A stretch of 64,000 nt of DNA from Flavobacterium limi (GCF_010645075.1 NZ_JAADZV010000006.1:1-64000), one strand, 5' to 3'. Positions 48,520-57,319 are shown, counted from the stretch's first letter. Made by a program: numbers and translations. The notes: generated by a model from the sequence alone, not told the origin.

Positions 48520-48681
48520 TTTTATTTTAATTACTAAATTAGTTGTCACATTCCTGTAAAAATTACTGAGATAAATCAATACAAAAATAAATTACCTACA
48601 CTTCTTTGGTTTTTCGACTTACCCCAATTTTATTTTGATTTATTCAGATTATTTTTTATCTATTATAAATTGTATCTTAAA

Positions 48682-50499
48682 TTATTTATCTACCGGATTG
48701 AAGCTTTTGATTGCTACTTTAAAAACAATTCCAATAGAAATCTGTTTGGTGAAATTAATCGCTTCCTCTCTGTTTTTGTTAAATAAATCATCTGCCTGAA
48801 TAAATAGACCACCGGCAATAGAACCGTTTTCTTTATTAAAGGAATACAAACCGAGTCCTATAGAGGTATTAGGTTTTAAAGTTTCAGAATTGCTGTAAAA
48901 ATTATGTCTTACGTAGGGATTGATGCTTAGCAATAGCTTACTTTTTTTTATTTCTTCGGCAGAGGCATTGCTGTCATGAAAAGGAATTAACCGTGCATAA
49001 TCAAAACTAAGCCCATATTTGAAAAAGGTATCAAAAGGTCCGGACAATGCTTTGAACTCGGTTCCTGTCGTGATGTTGGGTGTTACAGAAGTATCTGTTG
49101 TTTCAAATTTATAAGTTGTGCTTGTTAAATCATCTGCATTAGAAGTCCTGTTCATGGCCAGATTGAGCCCAAGAAAATTATAGCGCTTAAACTGTCTTGT
49201 GTATCCTAATTCAAGCCTGTATCCCTGAAAATTTTTACTTTCAAAGCGATCTGCAATTGCGGTACTGCTGTTTGCTAAATCATATTTAAATGAACTGCCT
49301 AAAAATCCGGCTTTAAAATACATTAAATTTCTCTGAATAGTATATGTGTTTCCTTTAGCAATTTGTAAGTCTGCAAACATATCCGTGTTATTATTTTCTA
49401 AAAAAGATTTATATGCTTCATACGCCTTCATAATAGACTCTTTTGAATAAGTTCTTCCTTTTTCTTTAATTTCAGATAATTCAGATAAATTATACATACT
49501 AGCTTTAAGTGCATCCTCGATTGTGGTTTTAGCATTTGCCCATGTTGCAGCAGATTCTAAATCTTTAAAATCTTCATATTCGATTTTCAGATTTAAAGGT
49601 TTAATATGTTCACTTTTTAAGTAAGCATCAAAAAGGTCAATATTTGTACGTAATTCTTTAGAATCAACTTTATTTTGTTGATTTAAAATGTCGTTTATAT
49701 TTACTGTAGCATTATATTTAGTGATAGCGGCTTGTATAACCGGAATCTGAGCTAACATTTTTTTTAAGGTTTCAATTCGTTCTTCAATAGCATATATTTC
49801 TTTAGCCTGATCCATAAAGCCGCTCTGTGTTTTTATGGAAGAGATTTTGTTATTAAGACTCTCTATTTTATCTTCTTTAGATTTCATGCCCATAAAATGT
49901 AGTAAATCGTCTTTCTTGCCTTTGTCTATAATTTTTGCTTCTAATAAATGGTTTATGACTTTTTCTATATCAGCAATGAGATCTAGTTCTTTCTTTGAGT
50001 TTTGACCTGTGTAATTGTAACTTTTGGTTACATATTCATCCAGTTTTTTACCTTCAATATATGATCTTTTGTGCCATCTTAAACCAATTAATCCGGAAAT
50101 GGAAGAACTAGTAAGTAATTGTTCATTGCTAATCAGTTGTGTTAGACCATCAGAAGACCTTCCTTTTAAATCAACACCATAAATAAATCCACGTTTTTTA
50201 AAAATTGATTCTTGTGTTTTCCAGGAATCTATTAACATTGACTTGTATTGCTCTATGTTTTCACTTTTTAAACGGTTCAATTCATCACTATTGTAAGGAA
50301 TCTGAATAGCATTTGGATCCTCTTTTTTGAAATGCTCCTGATAAAAATTCAGAGTTACGACCTTATCTGTGAAATCTAAATTAAAAGAAGCGGAAGGCTG
50401 TACAATAGAACTAAAGCCCTCCTTATCCTGCCCTAAAACCTGGGCATACAAGCTGCCATAAAAAAGCACAGAAAAAATAAGTAATATATGTGTTTTCAT
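48682..50499 (-). CDS. Exported coiled-coil/barrel hypothetical protein
   Basis: From ATG 50499 this 605-residue protein has a signal peptide (MKTHILLIFSVLFYGSLYAQ). In-frame GTG/ATG codons upstream would bury it. Residues ~190-290 and ~320-400 are strongly helical with heptad-like repeats (KEDKIESLNNKISSIKTQ). The last ~200 residues alternate like outer-membrane strands (GYRLELGYTRQFKRYNFLGLNLAMN, KYGLSFDYARLIPF) and end in IGIVFKVAIKSFNPVDK. This suggests an outer-membrane barrel with a long helical insert. No family was recognised. It starts 4 bp after the previous gene's stop. Confidence 0.65.
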   Translation of the reverse strand: MKTHILLIFSVLFYGSLYAQVLGQDKEGFSSIVQPSASFNLDFTDKVVTLNFYQEHFKKEDPNAIQIPYNSDELNRLKSENIEQYKSMLIDSWKTQESIFKKRGFIYGVDLKGRSSDGLTQLISNEQLLTSSSISGLIGLRWHKRSYIEGKKLDEYVTKSYNYTGQNSKKELDLIADIEKVINHLLEAKIIDKGKKDDLLHFMGMKSKEDKIESLNNKISSIKTQSGFMDQAKEIYAIEERIETLKKMLAQIPVIQAAITKYNATVNINDILNQQNKVDSKELRTNIDLFDAYLKSEHIKPLNLKIEYEDFKDLESAATWANAKTTIEDALKASMYNLSELSEIKEKGRTYSKESIMKAYEAYKSFLENNNTDMFADLQIAKGNTYTIQRNLMYFKAGFLGSSFKYDLANSSTAIADRFESKNFQGYRLELGYTRQFKRYNFLGLNLAMNRTSNADDLTSTTYKFETTDTSVTPNITTGTEFKALSGPFDTFFKYGLSFDYARLIPFHDSNASAEEIKKSKLLLSINPYVRHNFYSNSETLKPNTSIGLGLYSFNKENGSIAGGLFIQADDLFNKNREEAINFTKQISIGIVFKVAIKSFNPVDK

Positions 50500-50503
50500 A
50501 ATA

Positions 50504-51316
50504 TTATAAGTTTTCAAGTTGAACATATGCACTATCCCTGTCGCTTACCAATTGGCCGCCACTTTGCTTTCTTTTTTTGCCATTTGAATCTATAATTCTG
50601 GAAATTTTAAAAGTCCATTCAACAAATTCACTCTCCTTTTCAACATCAATAGAAAAAATATTATCATACAACGGAACCCCGCTGCAAGATCCTGTTGACG
50701 ATGATTTGGTTTTTCCGTTTATTGTTATCGAGTTAATTTTATCAGCAGGACTAATTTCATAATCAAAACTTACGGTTGTAAAGCTATCAGATGTATATAG
50801 ACTTCTGGCAAGACTAACCAGATAATCGTCTCCTGCATTATTTTGGATTGCACTACCAGTAACGAAAGCTCCTCTTAAGTTTTCAGAGAAATCCTCAGTT
50901 GTTGCTGTATTTCGGGAAAGAATAGCAGTGCTTAGCTTTACACCTTTAATTTTTTCTTCCTCTGCTGTTTTTTTAGCATTGTCAGCTTCTTTTTTGGCTT
51001 TATCGGTTTCCTTTTTTGCCTGATCTGCATTTTCCTCTGCTTTTTCTGCTCGTATCCTGTGTATGTCTTTTCCAAAAACATAGCCTAATGCAGCAAAAAC
51101 AATGGCTTCGATTCCAGAGAATAAGTACAGCATTCTGTTCCAGTTTGTTTCTTGCGTCACACCTGAATTATAAAGCATAAAAGCAATAAAAATGAGATAA
51201 ACTATTAGAATTATAACAGCTAAGATAAATTTTTGTGATTCTGATGTATTGCTTTTTGCAATTACTAATGAATCAGTTTCCTGATTGTCTTGTTGGTTGT
51301 TTTCTGTAGTTTTCAT
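50504..51316 (-). CDS. Membrane-anchored coiled-coil hypothetical protein
   Basis: This 270-residue protein has two membrane segments (about 28-50 and 65-85) after a Gln/Ser-rich N-terminus. A lysine/alanine/glutamate coiled coil follows (about 88-125, ADQAKKETDKAKKEADNAKK), then a C-terminal beta-rich domain of about 140 residues (FTTVSFDYEISPADKINSITI). The coiled coil would hold the C-terminal domain away from the membrane. It is the first gene of the - strand group, and its start faces the palindrome-rich spacer. Function is unknown. Confidence 0.65.
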   Translation of the reverse strand: MKTTENNQQDNQETDSLVIAKSNTSESQKFILAVIILIVYLIFIAFMLYNSGVTQETNWNRMLYLFSGIEAIVFAALGYVFGKDIHRIRAEKAEENADQAKKETDKAKKEADNAKKTAEEEKIKGVKLSTAILSRNTATTEDFSENLRGAFVTGSAIQNNAGDDYLVSLARSLYTSDSFTTVSFDYEISPADKINSITINGKTKSSSTGSCSGVPLYDNIFSIDVEKESEFVEWTFKISRIIDSNGKKRKQSGGQLVSDRDSAYVQLENL

Positions 51317-51344
51317 AATTTATTTGTTTAGGTTAATTTCATTT

Positions 51345-51352
51345 CAAAACTA
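51345..51352 (-). promoter_or_regulatory. Possible -7 element for the - strand accessory group
   Basis: TAGTTTTG on the - strand matches TAnnTTTG, 28 bp before the 51316 start. No TTG at the expected distance was found. Confidence 0.35.
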
Positions 51353-51374
51353 CTTCAGCCTGTAATTTCGCTGC

Positions 51375-51390
51375 TTAGGTAAACACCTAA
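51375..51390. promoter_or_regulatory. Perfect palindrome TTAGGT-N4-ACCTAA
   Basis: Six-base arms surround AAAC between the two divergent accessory groups, 23 bp upstream of the - strand -7 box. Its size suits binding of a dimeric regulator. Confidence 0.5.
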
Positions 51391-51485
51391 AATGGATATA
51401 GTTTTATGCCTAATGGATTGTATTTTAGTTGGATGTGAATTATTTTGGAGGAAAATCGCTATTTTAGCCGATATGTTAATTGATA

Positions 51486-51537
51486 GGGTAAAAATCTAAT
51501 AAAATAGGGTTTTACCCAACTATATGAAATTGGGTAA
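51486..51537. promoter_or_regulatory. Overlapping inverted repeats GGGTAA / TTACCC (operator candidate)
   Basis: GGGTAAAA (51486-51493) pairs with TTTTACCC (51510-51517). That arm also belongs to a second perfect repeat, TTACCCAA (51512-51519) with TTGGGTAA (51530-51537). Three half-sites therefore alternate in orientation, 49 to 100 bp before the + strand lipoprotein gene. This is the kind of array bound by NarL-type regulators, and the regulator at 53653 is a plausible but untested candidate. Confidence 0.5.
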
Positions 51538-51585
51538 TTGTAAAATTTGAAGTATAAATTATTAACCCCTTAAATAACTTTAATT

Positions 51586-52230
51586 ATGAAAAAATGTACC
51601 CTAATTTTAATGACTGTTTTAACCATTGTGGCGTGTAAAAAAAGAGAAATAGTGAGTTCAGCTACTGAAAATAATGTAGATAAACAAGCACCTTTATCTT
51701 ATTGTTTAACTTTAGAGGGCTATTATAAGTCAGCAGATATTGAAGAGAAAGCAGAATGGTTAAGGCAGCACGGTGATAGTGTTTGTGAATGCACACTAGA
51801 AGAAGCAGTACTGCAAGATCATAGAGCAAAAGGTACTGTAAGTAATCAAAAAGAAAAATATGTAATCAGCTGGGGGGAACTTAAAAAAATAATAGGCTCT
51901 CATGGATACGATGCCTATCTAAATGTGATAGCTGATAAATCTAATGATGGAAAAATTGATAAACTGATAATGGCAGAGAAATATGGAGTTGAAGGATATT
52001 ATTTTTCCACAGCATTAATAAAAAGTCTTGCAAAAAAATATGCTAAAGATGATAATTCGGAATTTCAATTTAGTTTTGCTACGCTTGAGGAAAAACCTAA
52101 AAATATACAGTCAGTAGTTGTTATTCAGGTAAATGGAAACCCGGGTGAAGGAAATAGAATCAATGCAAACCCATATTATGATTATTCCACGGACCCTCAT
52201 AGCGTTCCAATTCCTAACATACCCTTGTAA
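51586..52230 (+). CDS. Lipoprotein of unknown function
   Basis: This 214-residue protein has a lipoprotein signal ending in VAC with Cys17 as lipidation site (MKKCTLILMTVLTIVACKK). A conserved Y-L-N-V-I-A-D-K-S-N-D-G-K-I-D motif at about 124-138 resembles a Ca-binding EF-hand or dockerin loop (D-x-S-N-D-G-x-x-D). It ends in a proline- and asparagine-rich tail. It is the first gene of a + strand set with a membrane protein, a kinase and a regulator, so it may be the sensory or effector part of that system. Confidence 0.65.
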   Translation: MKKCTLILMTVLTIVACKKREIVSSATENNVDKQAPLSYCLTLEGYYKSADIEEKAEWLRQHGDSVCECTLEEAVLQDHRAKGTVSNQKEKYVISWGELKKIIGSHGYDAYLNVIADKSNDGKIDKLIMAEKYGVEGYYFSTALIKSLAKKYAKDDNSEFQFSFATLEEKPKNIQSVVVIQVNGNPGEGNRINANPYYDYSTDPHSVPIPNIPL

Positions 52231-52240
52231 ATAAACACGA

Positions 52241-52879
52241 TTGAATATATTAGATATCATAAATCCGATAAAAGCATGCGTTTTAATAACGCTGCTTTTT
52301 GCTTTATGGAATCTTCGCTGGAAAATTAAAATGCACCGCTATTTACTGTATATTCTTTTTGTGGTTTTTTTTACGGAATTGATAAATTCTATTCTTGTGT
52401 ATAATAATTTGCCAATTCGGATACCGTTTAATATCAGTATTATTTTCCATGATGTTTGTTGGATGCTGGCTTTTAAAGAAACCTTAAACAGAAAAAAAAT
52501 ATCAAATATTATACTGTCCATTTTTATTCTTTTTTCTGTTATCAATTTTATAGTTATAGAAATAACAGACGAATATAATTACTACACCTTTGTTTTTGGT
52601 GCTCTTTTATATGTCTCACTTTTCATTTATGAAAGTTGTAAGCAGTTAAAAGAAGAGAATTTAATGTACTTTTTATCAAATAATTATCTGCTTTTGTTTG
52701 CACCTGTTTATTTCTTTTTTGGTATGGGATTATTACTGGGATTCAAACCTCTGGGAGTTACAAAAATACTTTTATTTGGTCAGGTTACATTATATGTCTT
52801 CATTGTTAACATAGTTTGTATCGCCTATTATACTTTAATTAATATTTATATCTACAGAGAAAAAAATAATTACAAATGA
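52241..52879 (+). CDS. Multi-pass membrane protein preceding a sensor kinase
   Basis: This 212-residue protein has six or seven hydrophobic segments (about 10-25, 35-53, 60-75, 84-102, 110-126, 145-170 and 175-198) and no soluble domain. No ATG fits the frame before the first membrane segment, so I take the TTG at 52241. The next in-frame ATG would cut segment 1. Six to seven helices before a kinase, 10 bp after a lipoprotein and with a 4-base overlap (ATGA) with the kinase, suggest a membrane sensor partner, comparable to 7TM sensor inputs of other Bacteroidota kinases. This is inference from layout. Confidence 0.65.
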   Translation: MNILDIINPIKACVLITLLFALWNLRWKIKMHRYLLYILFVVFFTELINSILVYNNLPIRIPFNISIIFHDVCWMLAFKETLNRKKISNIILSIFILFSVINFIVIEITDEYNYYTFVFGALLYVSLFIYESCKQLKEENLMYFLSNNYLLLFAPVYFFFGMGLLLGFKPLGVTKILLFGQVTLYVFIVNIVCIAYYTLINIYIYREKNNYK

Positions 52880-53649
52880 ATCAAGTCGTAATAGGAATAA
52901 TAATAGCCTTTATTTTTATTGGTTTAATACTATTTTTTTGTGTTATTCTGATTCGTCTTTATTTTAATAAGATAAAAAAATACACAGAACTTCTGCATCA
53001 GAAAGATCTCGATTTTCAAAAAGGAATTACTCAAACTGTAATTGAAACGCAGGAGCAGGTACTCAATAATATTTCTCAGGATCTTCATGATGATGCCGGA
53101 CAGCAATTGACCTATATTAATTTTCAGATAGAAAACATTAAACTGGATTCTCCTGAGCTGCAAAAAACATTAGAACCATTGTCACAATCCGTTACTAATT
53201 TATCAAAATCAATAAGAAGTATTAGTCATGCCTTAAATGGTCAATTGTTATTGCAGCAAGATGTGATAAAAGCTATAGCTGCTGAAATAAAGCGATTGCA
53301 AAAAAACACCAAAATTGACATTATATACTCTTTTGAAGAAATCGAGATTAAGAAATTTGATGATAATGAAAAGATAATCATCTACCGTATCTTTCAGGAA
53401 TGTATCAATAATATTTTTAAGCACGCCAAAGCGTCTAAAATGAGTATTTCGATAACAACCAGCCCTGATTTTAAAATGATGATTGCAGATAATGGTAAAG
53501 GATTTGATTTTACAGATAAAAAAAGCAAATTGTCTTTAGGATTGCTAAACATGATTAACAGAGCCAATAGCATAGACTATATTTTAGCTGTAGAAAGCCA
53601 AATAGGATCTGGAACTAAAATTACCCTTTCTGAAAATAAAAGAATCTAA
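52876..53649 (+). CDS. NarL-type sensor histidine kinase (HisKA_3)
   Basis: This 257-residue kinase has one N-terminal membrane segment (about 5-27) and no large sensor domain. The phospho-acceptor H71 is in SQDLHDDAGQQLTYINFQ (HisKA_3 motif D-x-H-D). The ATPase region has ECINNIFKHAKASKM, IADNGKGFDF and LGLLNMINRAN. It overlaps the membrane protein by 4 bases and is 3 bp before its regulator. Such short kinases usually depend on partner proteins for sensing, which fits the genes upstream. Confidence 0.9.
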   Translation: MNQVVIGIIIAFIFIGLILFFCVILIRLYFNKIKKYTELLHQKDLDFQKGITQTVIETQEQVLNNISQDLHDDAGQQLTYINFQIENIKLDSPELQKTLEPLSQSVTNLSKSIRSISHALNGQLLLQQDVIKAIAAEIKRLQKNTKIDIIYSFEEIEIKKFDDNEKIIIYRIFQECINNIFKHAKASKMSISITTSPDFKMMIADNGKGFDFTDKKSKLSLGLLNMINRANSIDYILAVESQIGSGTKITLSENKRI

Positions 53650-53652
53650 AGT

Positions 53653-54306
53653 ATGGAACAGACTACTATTTGTATAATTGATGATCACTCTATTGTGAGA
53701 CAAGGTTTAAAAGAATTGCTGTATAAAATGGGTAACTACAAAGTAATACAAGAGTTTGATAATGGTGATGATTTCCTGCAGGCATTACCCATAAATCCAT
53801 CTCCACATATCTACATTCTGGATTACTCCATGCCTCACATGAACGGTATTGAAGTATTGCAGGCACTGGAAGAAAAAGAAGAAGAGTTCAAAGTGTTATT
53901 GTTGACTCAGCATCTTGACGAACAAATAATCGATGCTGCTTATCATCATGGTGCCAGAGGGTTTCTACATAAAAACTGTACAGCTCACGATTTGAAATTT
54001 GCCATTGATAACATTATTAAAATAGGGTATAACAACGTTTCTGAAATTCTTAAGCGCGTGCGCAATTATGATAACAATGACAAAAAAAATGAAAATATTG
54101 TTTTAACGCAGCGTGAATTCGATTTTTTGAGATTGGTTTGTGATGAAAGGGAATTAACCTATGAACAAATGGCCGAAATTATGAATCTGTCAATAAAATC
54201 CATAGAAGTTTACAGGGCTGCTTTATTTGAAAAATTCAATATCAAATCAAAAGTAGGACTTGTGTTATTTTCTTTTAAATACCGGTTAACGGAACCTTTT
54301 TTATAA
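53653..54306 (+). CDS. NarL/LuxR-type response regulator
   Basis: This 217-residue regulator has a receiver domain with DD at residues 10-11, phospho-acceptor D57 in YILDYSMPHMNG, the T in LLTQH and K in FLHKN. A LuxR-type HTH covers about 144-217 (LTQREFDFLRLVCDERELTYEQMAEIMNLSIKSIEVYRAALFEKF). It is cotranscribed with the kinase and ends the + strand accessory set. A possible autoregulatory target is the palindrome array upstream of 51586. Confidence 0.92.
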   Translation: MEQTTICIIDDHSIVRQGLKELLYKMGNYKVIQEFDNGDDFLQALPINPSPHIYILDYSMPHMNGIEVLQALEEKEEEFKVLLLTQHLDEQIIDAAYHHGARGFLHKNCTAHDLKFAIDNIIKIGYNNVSEILKRVRNYDNNDKKNENIVLTQREFDFLRLVCDERELTYEQMAEIMNLSIKSIEVYRAALFEKFNIKSKVGLVLFSFKYRLTEPFL

Positions 54307-54536
54307 TCGTGACAACTTTTATTAAAAATAATTACCTTGTTTCTCCTGTCCATTAATAAATTATTCCGTTAAAATTTTACCGGGTTTCGTTCTTTAGAAA
54401 TATAATAGAGATTTGATGTTTGTATTAAGACTGTTAACGTAAGCCAGATTAAGCAAAAAAAAACTCATTTAAGTTCTCAAAAAACGTCACAACTGGTATT
54501 AAGTGTTCGATTGCAAACCCAGAGAGCCTAACAAGG

Positions 54537-54567
54537 AATTCCTTAAGAAATTGAAGGAATTTTTTTA
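54537..54567 (+). terminator. Hairpin with T-tract
   Basis: AATTCCTT / AAGGAATT (54537-54544 with 54554-54561) surround a 9-nt loop and lead into T6. It is 230 bp after the regulator gene, so it may end read-through or an unrecognised short transcript. Confidence 0.5.
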
Positions 54568-54673
54568 CGGATTGCATTTTCCTGAAACCATACTGGTTTT
54601 ATTCAGCCTATTTTTGTTTAAACTATCGACAAAACTTGTAAACACTTAAAAAATCGCTATAATAGTTTTTTAC

Positions 54674-54681
54674 TATATTTG
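54674..54681 (+). promoter_or_regulatory. -7 element of the PQQ-repeat gene
   Basis: TATATTTG matches TAnnTTTG, 67 bp before the ATG at 54749. No TTG lies at proper spacing. Confidence 0.35.
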
Positions 54682-54748
54682 GCATAGTTATGGTTTTGTT
54701 TGGCAAGTTTATTGTTAAAAAAACAAATTATAAACCCAAATCTTAAAA

Positions 54749-55951
54749 ATGAAAAATCTAATAAGTCTTCTACTTGTATTTACTGCTATAAATGTATTTG
54801 GACAAGTTCCGGCTACTTCAAAGCCTACTGAAACTGTTGATCCCGCAAATATAGTTTCAGCTGCTGATGTTTTTACTAACAAGACGATAAGACAGGTAAA
54901 AAAGATTCCGTTAGATGAAGCTTTAATTCTGATTTATGATTATGATGGCACCCTTTTTACATTCGATTTAGAATCTGAAACAATTGCATGGACTGTAAAA
55001 GCTACAGATTCTTTTACCGAAATGTGTGCAAACGGAGTAACACTTCTCGATGGGGTTTTGTATGTTCCTTTTATTAACGGCGAAATTTTCGCGATTGATA
55101 ATCAAACCGGTGAAATTTTTTGGAAATCTAGGTTTGGCAATAGTACAGATCAAATTGTACTAAAACATCAAACTCCGGTCATAAATAATGGGAAGCTTTT
55201 TATAACAGCTCAAAGTCCAAATAATAGCATTTATGCTCTAAATGTAAAAGATGGAAGTTTAGCATGGAGCTACAAATTGGATGCTACAAATAACGATATG
55301 CCGGTTCTGTTTTTTGACAACAAAGTTTTTACCCAAAGCGGATCAAATGTCTATAGTTTTGATGCAAATACAGGAAAGCTTTTGAGCCAGAAAAGTTTTG
55401 ACTGGGGCATTTCCGGAAAGCCTGCAACTGATGGAGAAACTATATTTATAGCCAATGAAAAAAATGCAGTTTATGCTTTAAGCCCTGATAAATTAGATGT
55501 TTTGTGGGAATTTAAATTCGATGAAAATCAAAATAATGTAAGGGAACATATAGTTGGTAAAGACAAAAAAGTATATTTTGCAGCACAAGGCCCGGAAGTT
55601 TCTTCTATATACGCTGTGGATTCAAAAACAGGTACTCAGCTATGGAAAACGGATTTTAAAGAGGACAATATCGCGTACATGATTGAAGAAAGTGATAACA
55701 TTTGGGGATATACACGTAAAGGAAAACTTTTTCAGATAGACTTAACAAATGGCGAAATAGCATCAGAAGTTAAATTAACCACCAGACCAATTTCAAATTT
55801 TGAATTTGCCAGTGATGATGAATCATTGTTTTATTTTTCTGATGCGGCCTTAATTCAGTTTGAATTTAAAACAAAAGACGAAAACGAAGTTTACCTGCGG
55901 ACTTCTATTAAAGACGACGCCTACAGCGCATATGTGAAATTGATACGATAA
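54749..55951 (+). CDS. PQQ-binding-like beta-propeller exported protein
   Basis: This 400-residue protein has a signal peptide (MKNLISLLLVFTAINVFGQ). A run of PQQ-like propeller blades follows, each with an A-x-D-x-x-T/N-G-x-x-x-W core: FAIDNQTGEIFWKSRFG, YALNVKDGSLAWSYKL, YSFDANTGKLLSQKSF, YAVDSKTGTQLWKTDF. The fold makes a seven- or eight-bladed disc used for binding, as in BamB or quinoprotein dehydrogenases. No catalytic domain is attached, so it is probably a periplasmic binding or scaffold protein. It is monocistronic, with its own terminator. Confidence 0.82.
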   Translation: MKNLISLLLVFTAINVFGQVPATSKPTETVDPANIVSAADVFTNKTIRQVKKIPLDEALILIYDYDGTLFTFDLESETIAWTVKATDSFTEMCANGVTLLDGVLYVPFINGEIFAIDNQTGEIFWKSRFGNSTDQIVLKHQTPVINNGKLFITAQSPNNSIYALNVKDGSLAWSYKLDATNNDMPVLFFDNKVFTQSGSNVYSFDANTGKLLSQKSFDWGISGKPATDGETIFIANEKNAVYALSPDKLDVLWEFKFDENQNNVREHIVGKDKKVYFAAQGPEVSSIYAVDSKTGTQLWKTDFKEDNIAYMIEESDNIWGYTRKGKLFQIDLTNGEIASEVKLTTRPISNFEFASDDESLFYFSDAALIQFEFKTKDENEVYLRTSIKDDAYSAYVKLIR

Positions 55952-55955
55952 CAAC

Positions 55956-55986
55956 AAAGCTGTCCAGGAGACAGCTTTATTTTTTT
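55956..55986 (+). terminator. Terminator after the PQQ-repeat gene
   Basis: The perfect 9-bp stem AAAGCTGTC / GACAGCTTT (55956-55964 with 55970-55978) has a 5-nt loop and a T-rich tail. It lies between convergent genes and could serve both. Confidence 0.85.
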
Positions 55987-55996
55987 GAGAATTCCA

Positions 55997-57319
55997 TTAA
56001 TTAGCTTGATTTAATAAGACTGATTGATTTTTGTGACGTTTGAGATTTACAGCATTGAAAGAATAAGAAATCATTAAATAACTCCAAAAAGCCGTCTTAT
56101 TTTCGTCGTGTATTTTCGGAAGGTATTTCATAGAATTTGTTGACTGATAAAAAGAAAACGCATAATTAATTTCCAATGCTTTGACAGGAATGTATTTTAA
56201 TGAAATGTCATTTTCAAATCCCAGGAACTTTTCCACATTCTCATCCAGTTCGTTTTTTAGATGGAATTGCGTATAGAAAAGATGAAAATCTGTTCGAACT
56301 GATAACTTTGGATGTAAAGGAATCGTGGTAAACAGATAAGGATTAATTAAACCTTTCCCGCCGACATCTGTTGGGAAACGTGTAAAGATATTCATGTTTC
56401 CGTTGAATTTCCAGGTCACACCATACAATACATCAAAATCACCGGAATTGCCAGGTGCTAATTGTGAATTACTTCCACTAATAATTTCAGCCCCCAGTCG
56501 CCAATTCGATTTTTGAAGGGATAATTTAATTTCCGGCTGAATATAGTAAGCAAATAATTGGTTCCCTTTTGGATTTCGTCCAAATTGCAGATAGCTATTA
56601 AGTGTGTAATTCCATTGTTTGGTTTTAAAATCAATTCGTCCGCCTGTCGTGGCACGGGTATAGAGATATTCTGAACCTGCACTTTCTAAAAAATCCACAG
56701 CACTTACAGAATTAAAAGAAAATGCTCTTTTCGAATTATAACTGAAACTATTTACCAGCATGTATTTGTATCGGTTTGCGGCTACTGGAGAATAAGCCGG
56801 TTCAAATTCAGTGTTGTAGTTTCGGGTAAACAAAAAGAAAAAATCATTAGAGAAACGTTCAGAGTATTTCATAACCCGTATTCCTTCGTGTGCCCTTCCT
56901 TGCTGTGCCCAGGGAGCGTCAGAGAACAATCTGCCATTGTCTAATAAAATGCTTTGTCTTCCTAATCGGACATTGACAGATTTAAATTTAGTCTCCAAAA
57001 ATAACTGGTAAAAATTGACACTTCCAACTTTTGATGCTTCATTTTGCTTATCCCAAAAATGGATTTCCTGCACATCAGATCTGATGAGCCATTTTTCCTT
57101 TTCATACTGCATCAAAATTCTGTTTCGCTGTGTGATGTAAAAATAAGGATCGACTGTGGTATTAGGAGGGAGGGTGTAGTTTGATGTGCATTCTGCTCTT
57201 GGTCTTATTTCGATATTCATTAAAAACTGCCGGGCTAAGCTGTCTTTTTCTTGTGCCTGACTTCTAAATATGGCTAAAATAAATAGTATAAAGAATATTT
57301 TGAAAACGTTTTTTAGCAT
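55997..57319 (-). CDS. Alginate-export-type outer-membrane porin
   Basis: This 440-residue protein has a signal peptide (MLKNVFKIFFILFILAIF..SQAQ), then the start of a large beta-barrel: IEIRPRAECTSNYTLPP, YITQRNRILMQYEKEKW, and the family-typical VNVRLGRQSILLDNGRLFSDAPWAQQGRAHEG. This matches the alginate_exp (PF13372-type) porins, 16- to 18-stranded channels. Despite the name, most members are not tied to alginate, and no polysaccharide or uptake genes lie next to it. It is monocistronic, with a 300-bp divergent promoter region. Confidence 0.82.
   Translation of the reverse strand: MLKNVFKIFFILFILAIFRSQAQEKDSLARQFLMNIEIRPRAECTSNYTLPPNTTVDPYFYITQRNRILMQYEKEKWLIRSDVQEIHFWDKQNEASKVGSVNFYQLFLETKFKSVNVRLGRQSILLDNGRLFSDAPWAQQGRAHEGIRVMKYSERFSNDFFFLFTRNYNTEFEPAYSPVAANRYKYMLVNSFSYNSKRAFSFNSVSAVDFLESAGSEYLYTRATTGGRIDFKTKQWNYTLNSYLQFGRNPKGNQLFAYYIQPEIKLSLQKSNWRLGAEIISGSNSQLAPGNSGDFDVLYGVTWKFNGNMNIFTRFPTDVGGKGLINPYLFTTIPLHPKLSVRTDFHLFYTQFHLKNELDENVEKFLGFENDISLKYIPVKALEINYAFSFYQSTNSMKYLPKIHDENKTAFWSYLMISYSFNAVNLKRHKNQSVLLNQAN

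Larger units (their letters stand above)
54307..54748. other. 442-bp intergenic region
   Basis: One hairpin with T-tail lies at 54537-54567 and a -7-like TATATTTG at 54674-54681, 68 bp before the PQQ protein. Apart from these I see no gene or motif. The stretch 54470-54620 has more structure than the flanks, but nothing recognisable. Confidence 0.6.

Noticed and set aside
48519..48579. TTG start giving a 390-residue metzincin
   Set aside because: The extra 20 residues form no signal peptide and the ATG at 48519 follows an A/T-rich leader typical of the genome.
50499..50532. GTG/ATG starts upstream of the 605-residue exported protein
   Set aside because: They overlap the previous gene's end and would bury a clear signal peptide that begins at 50499.
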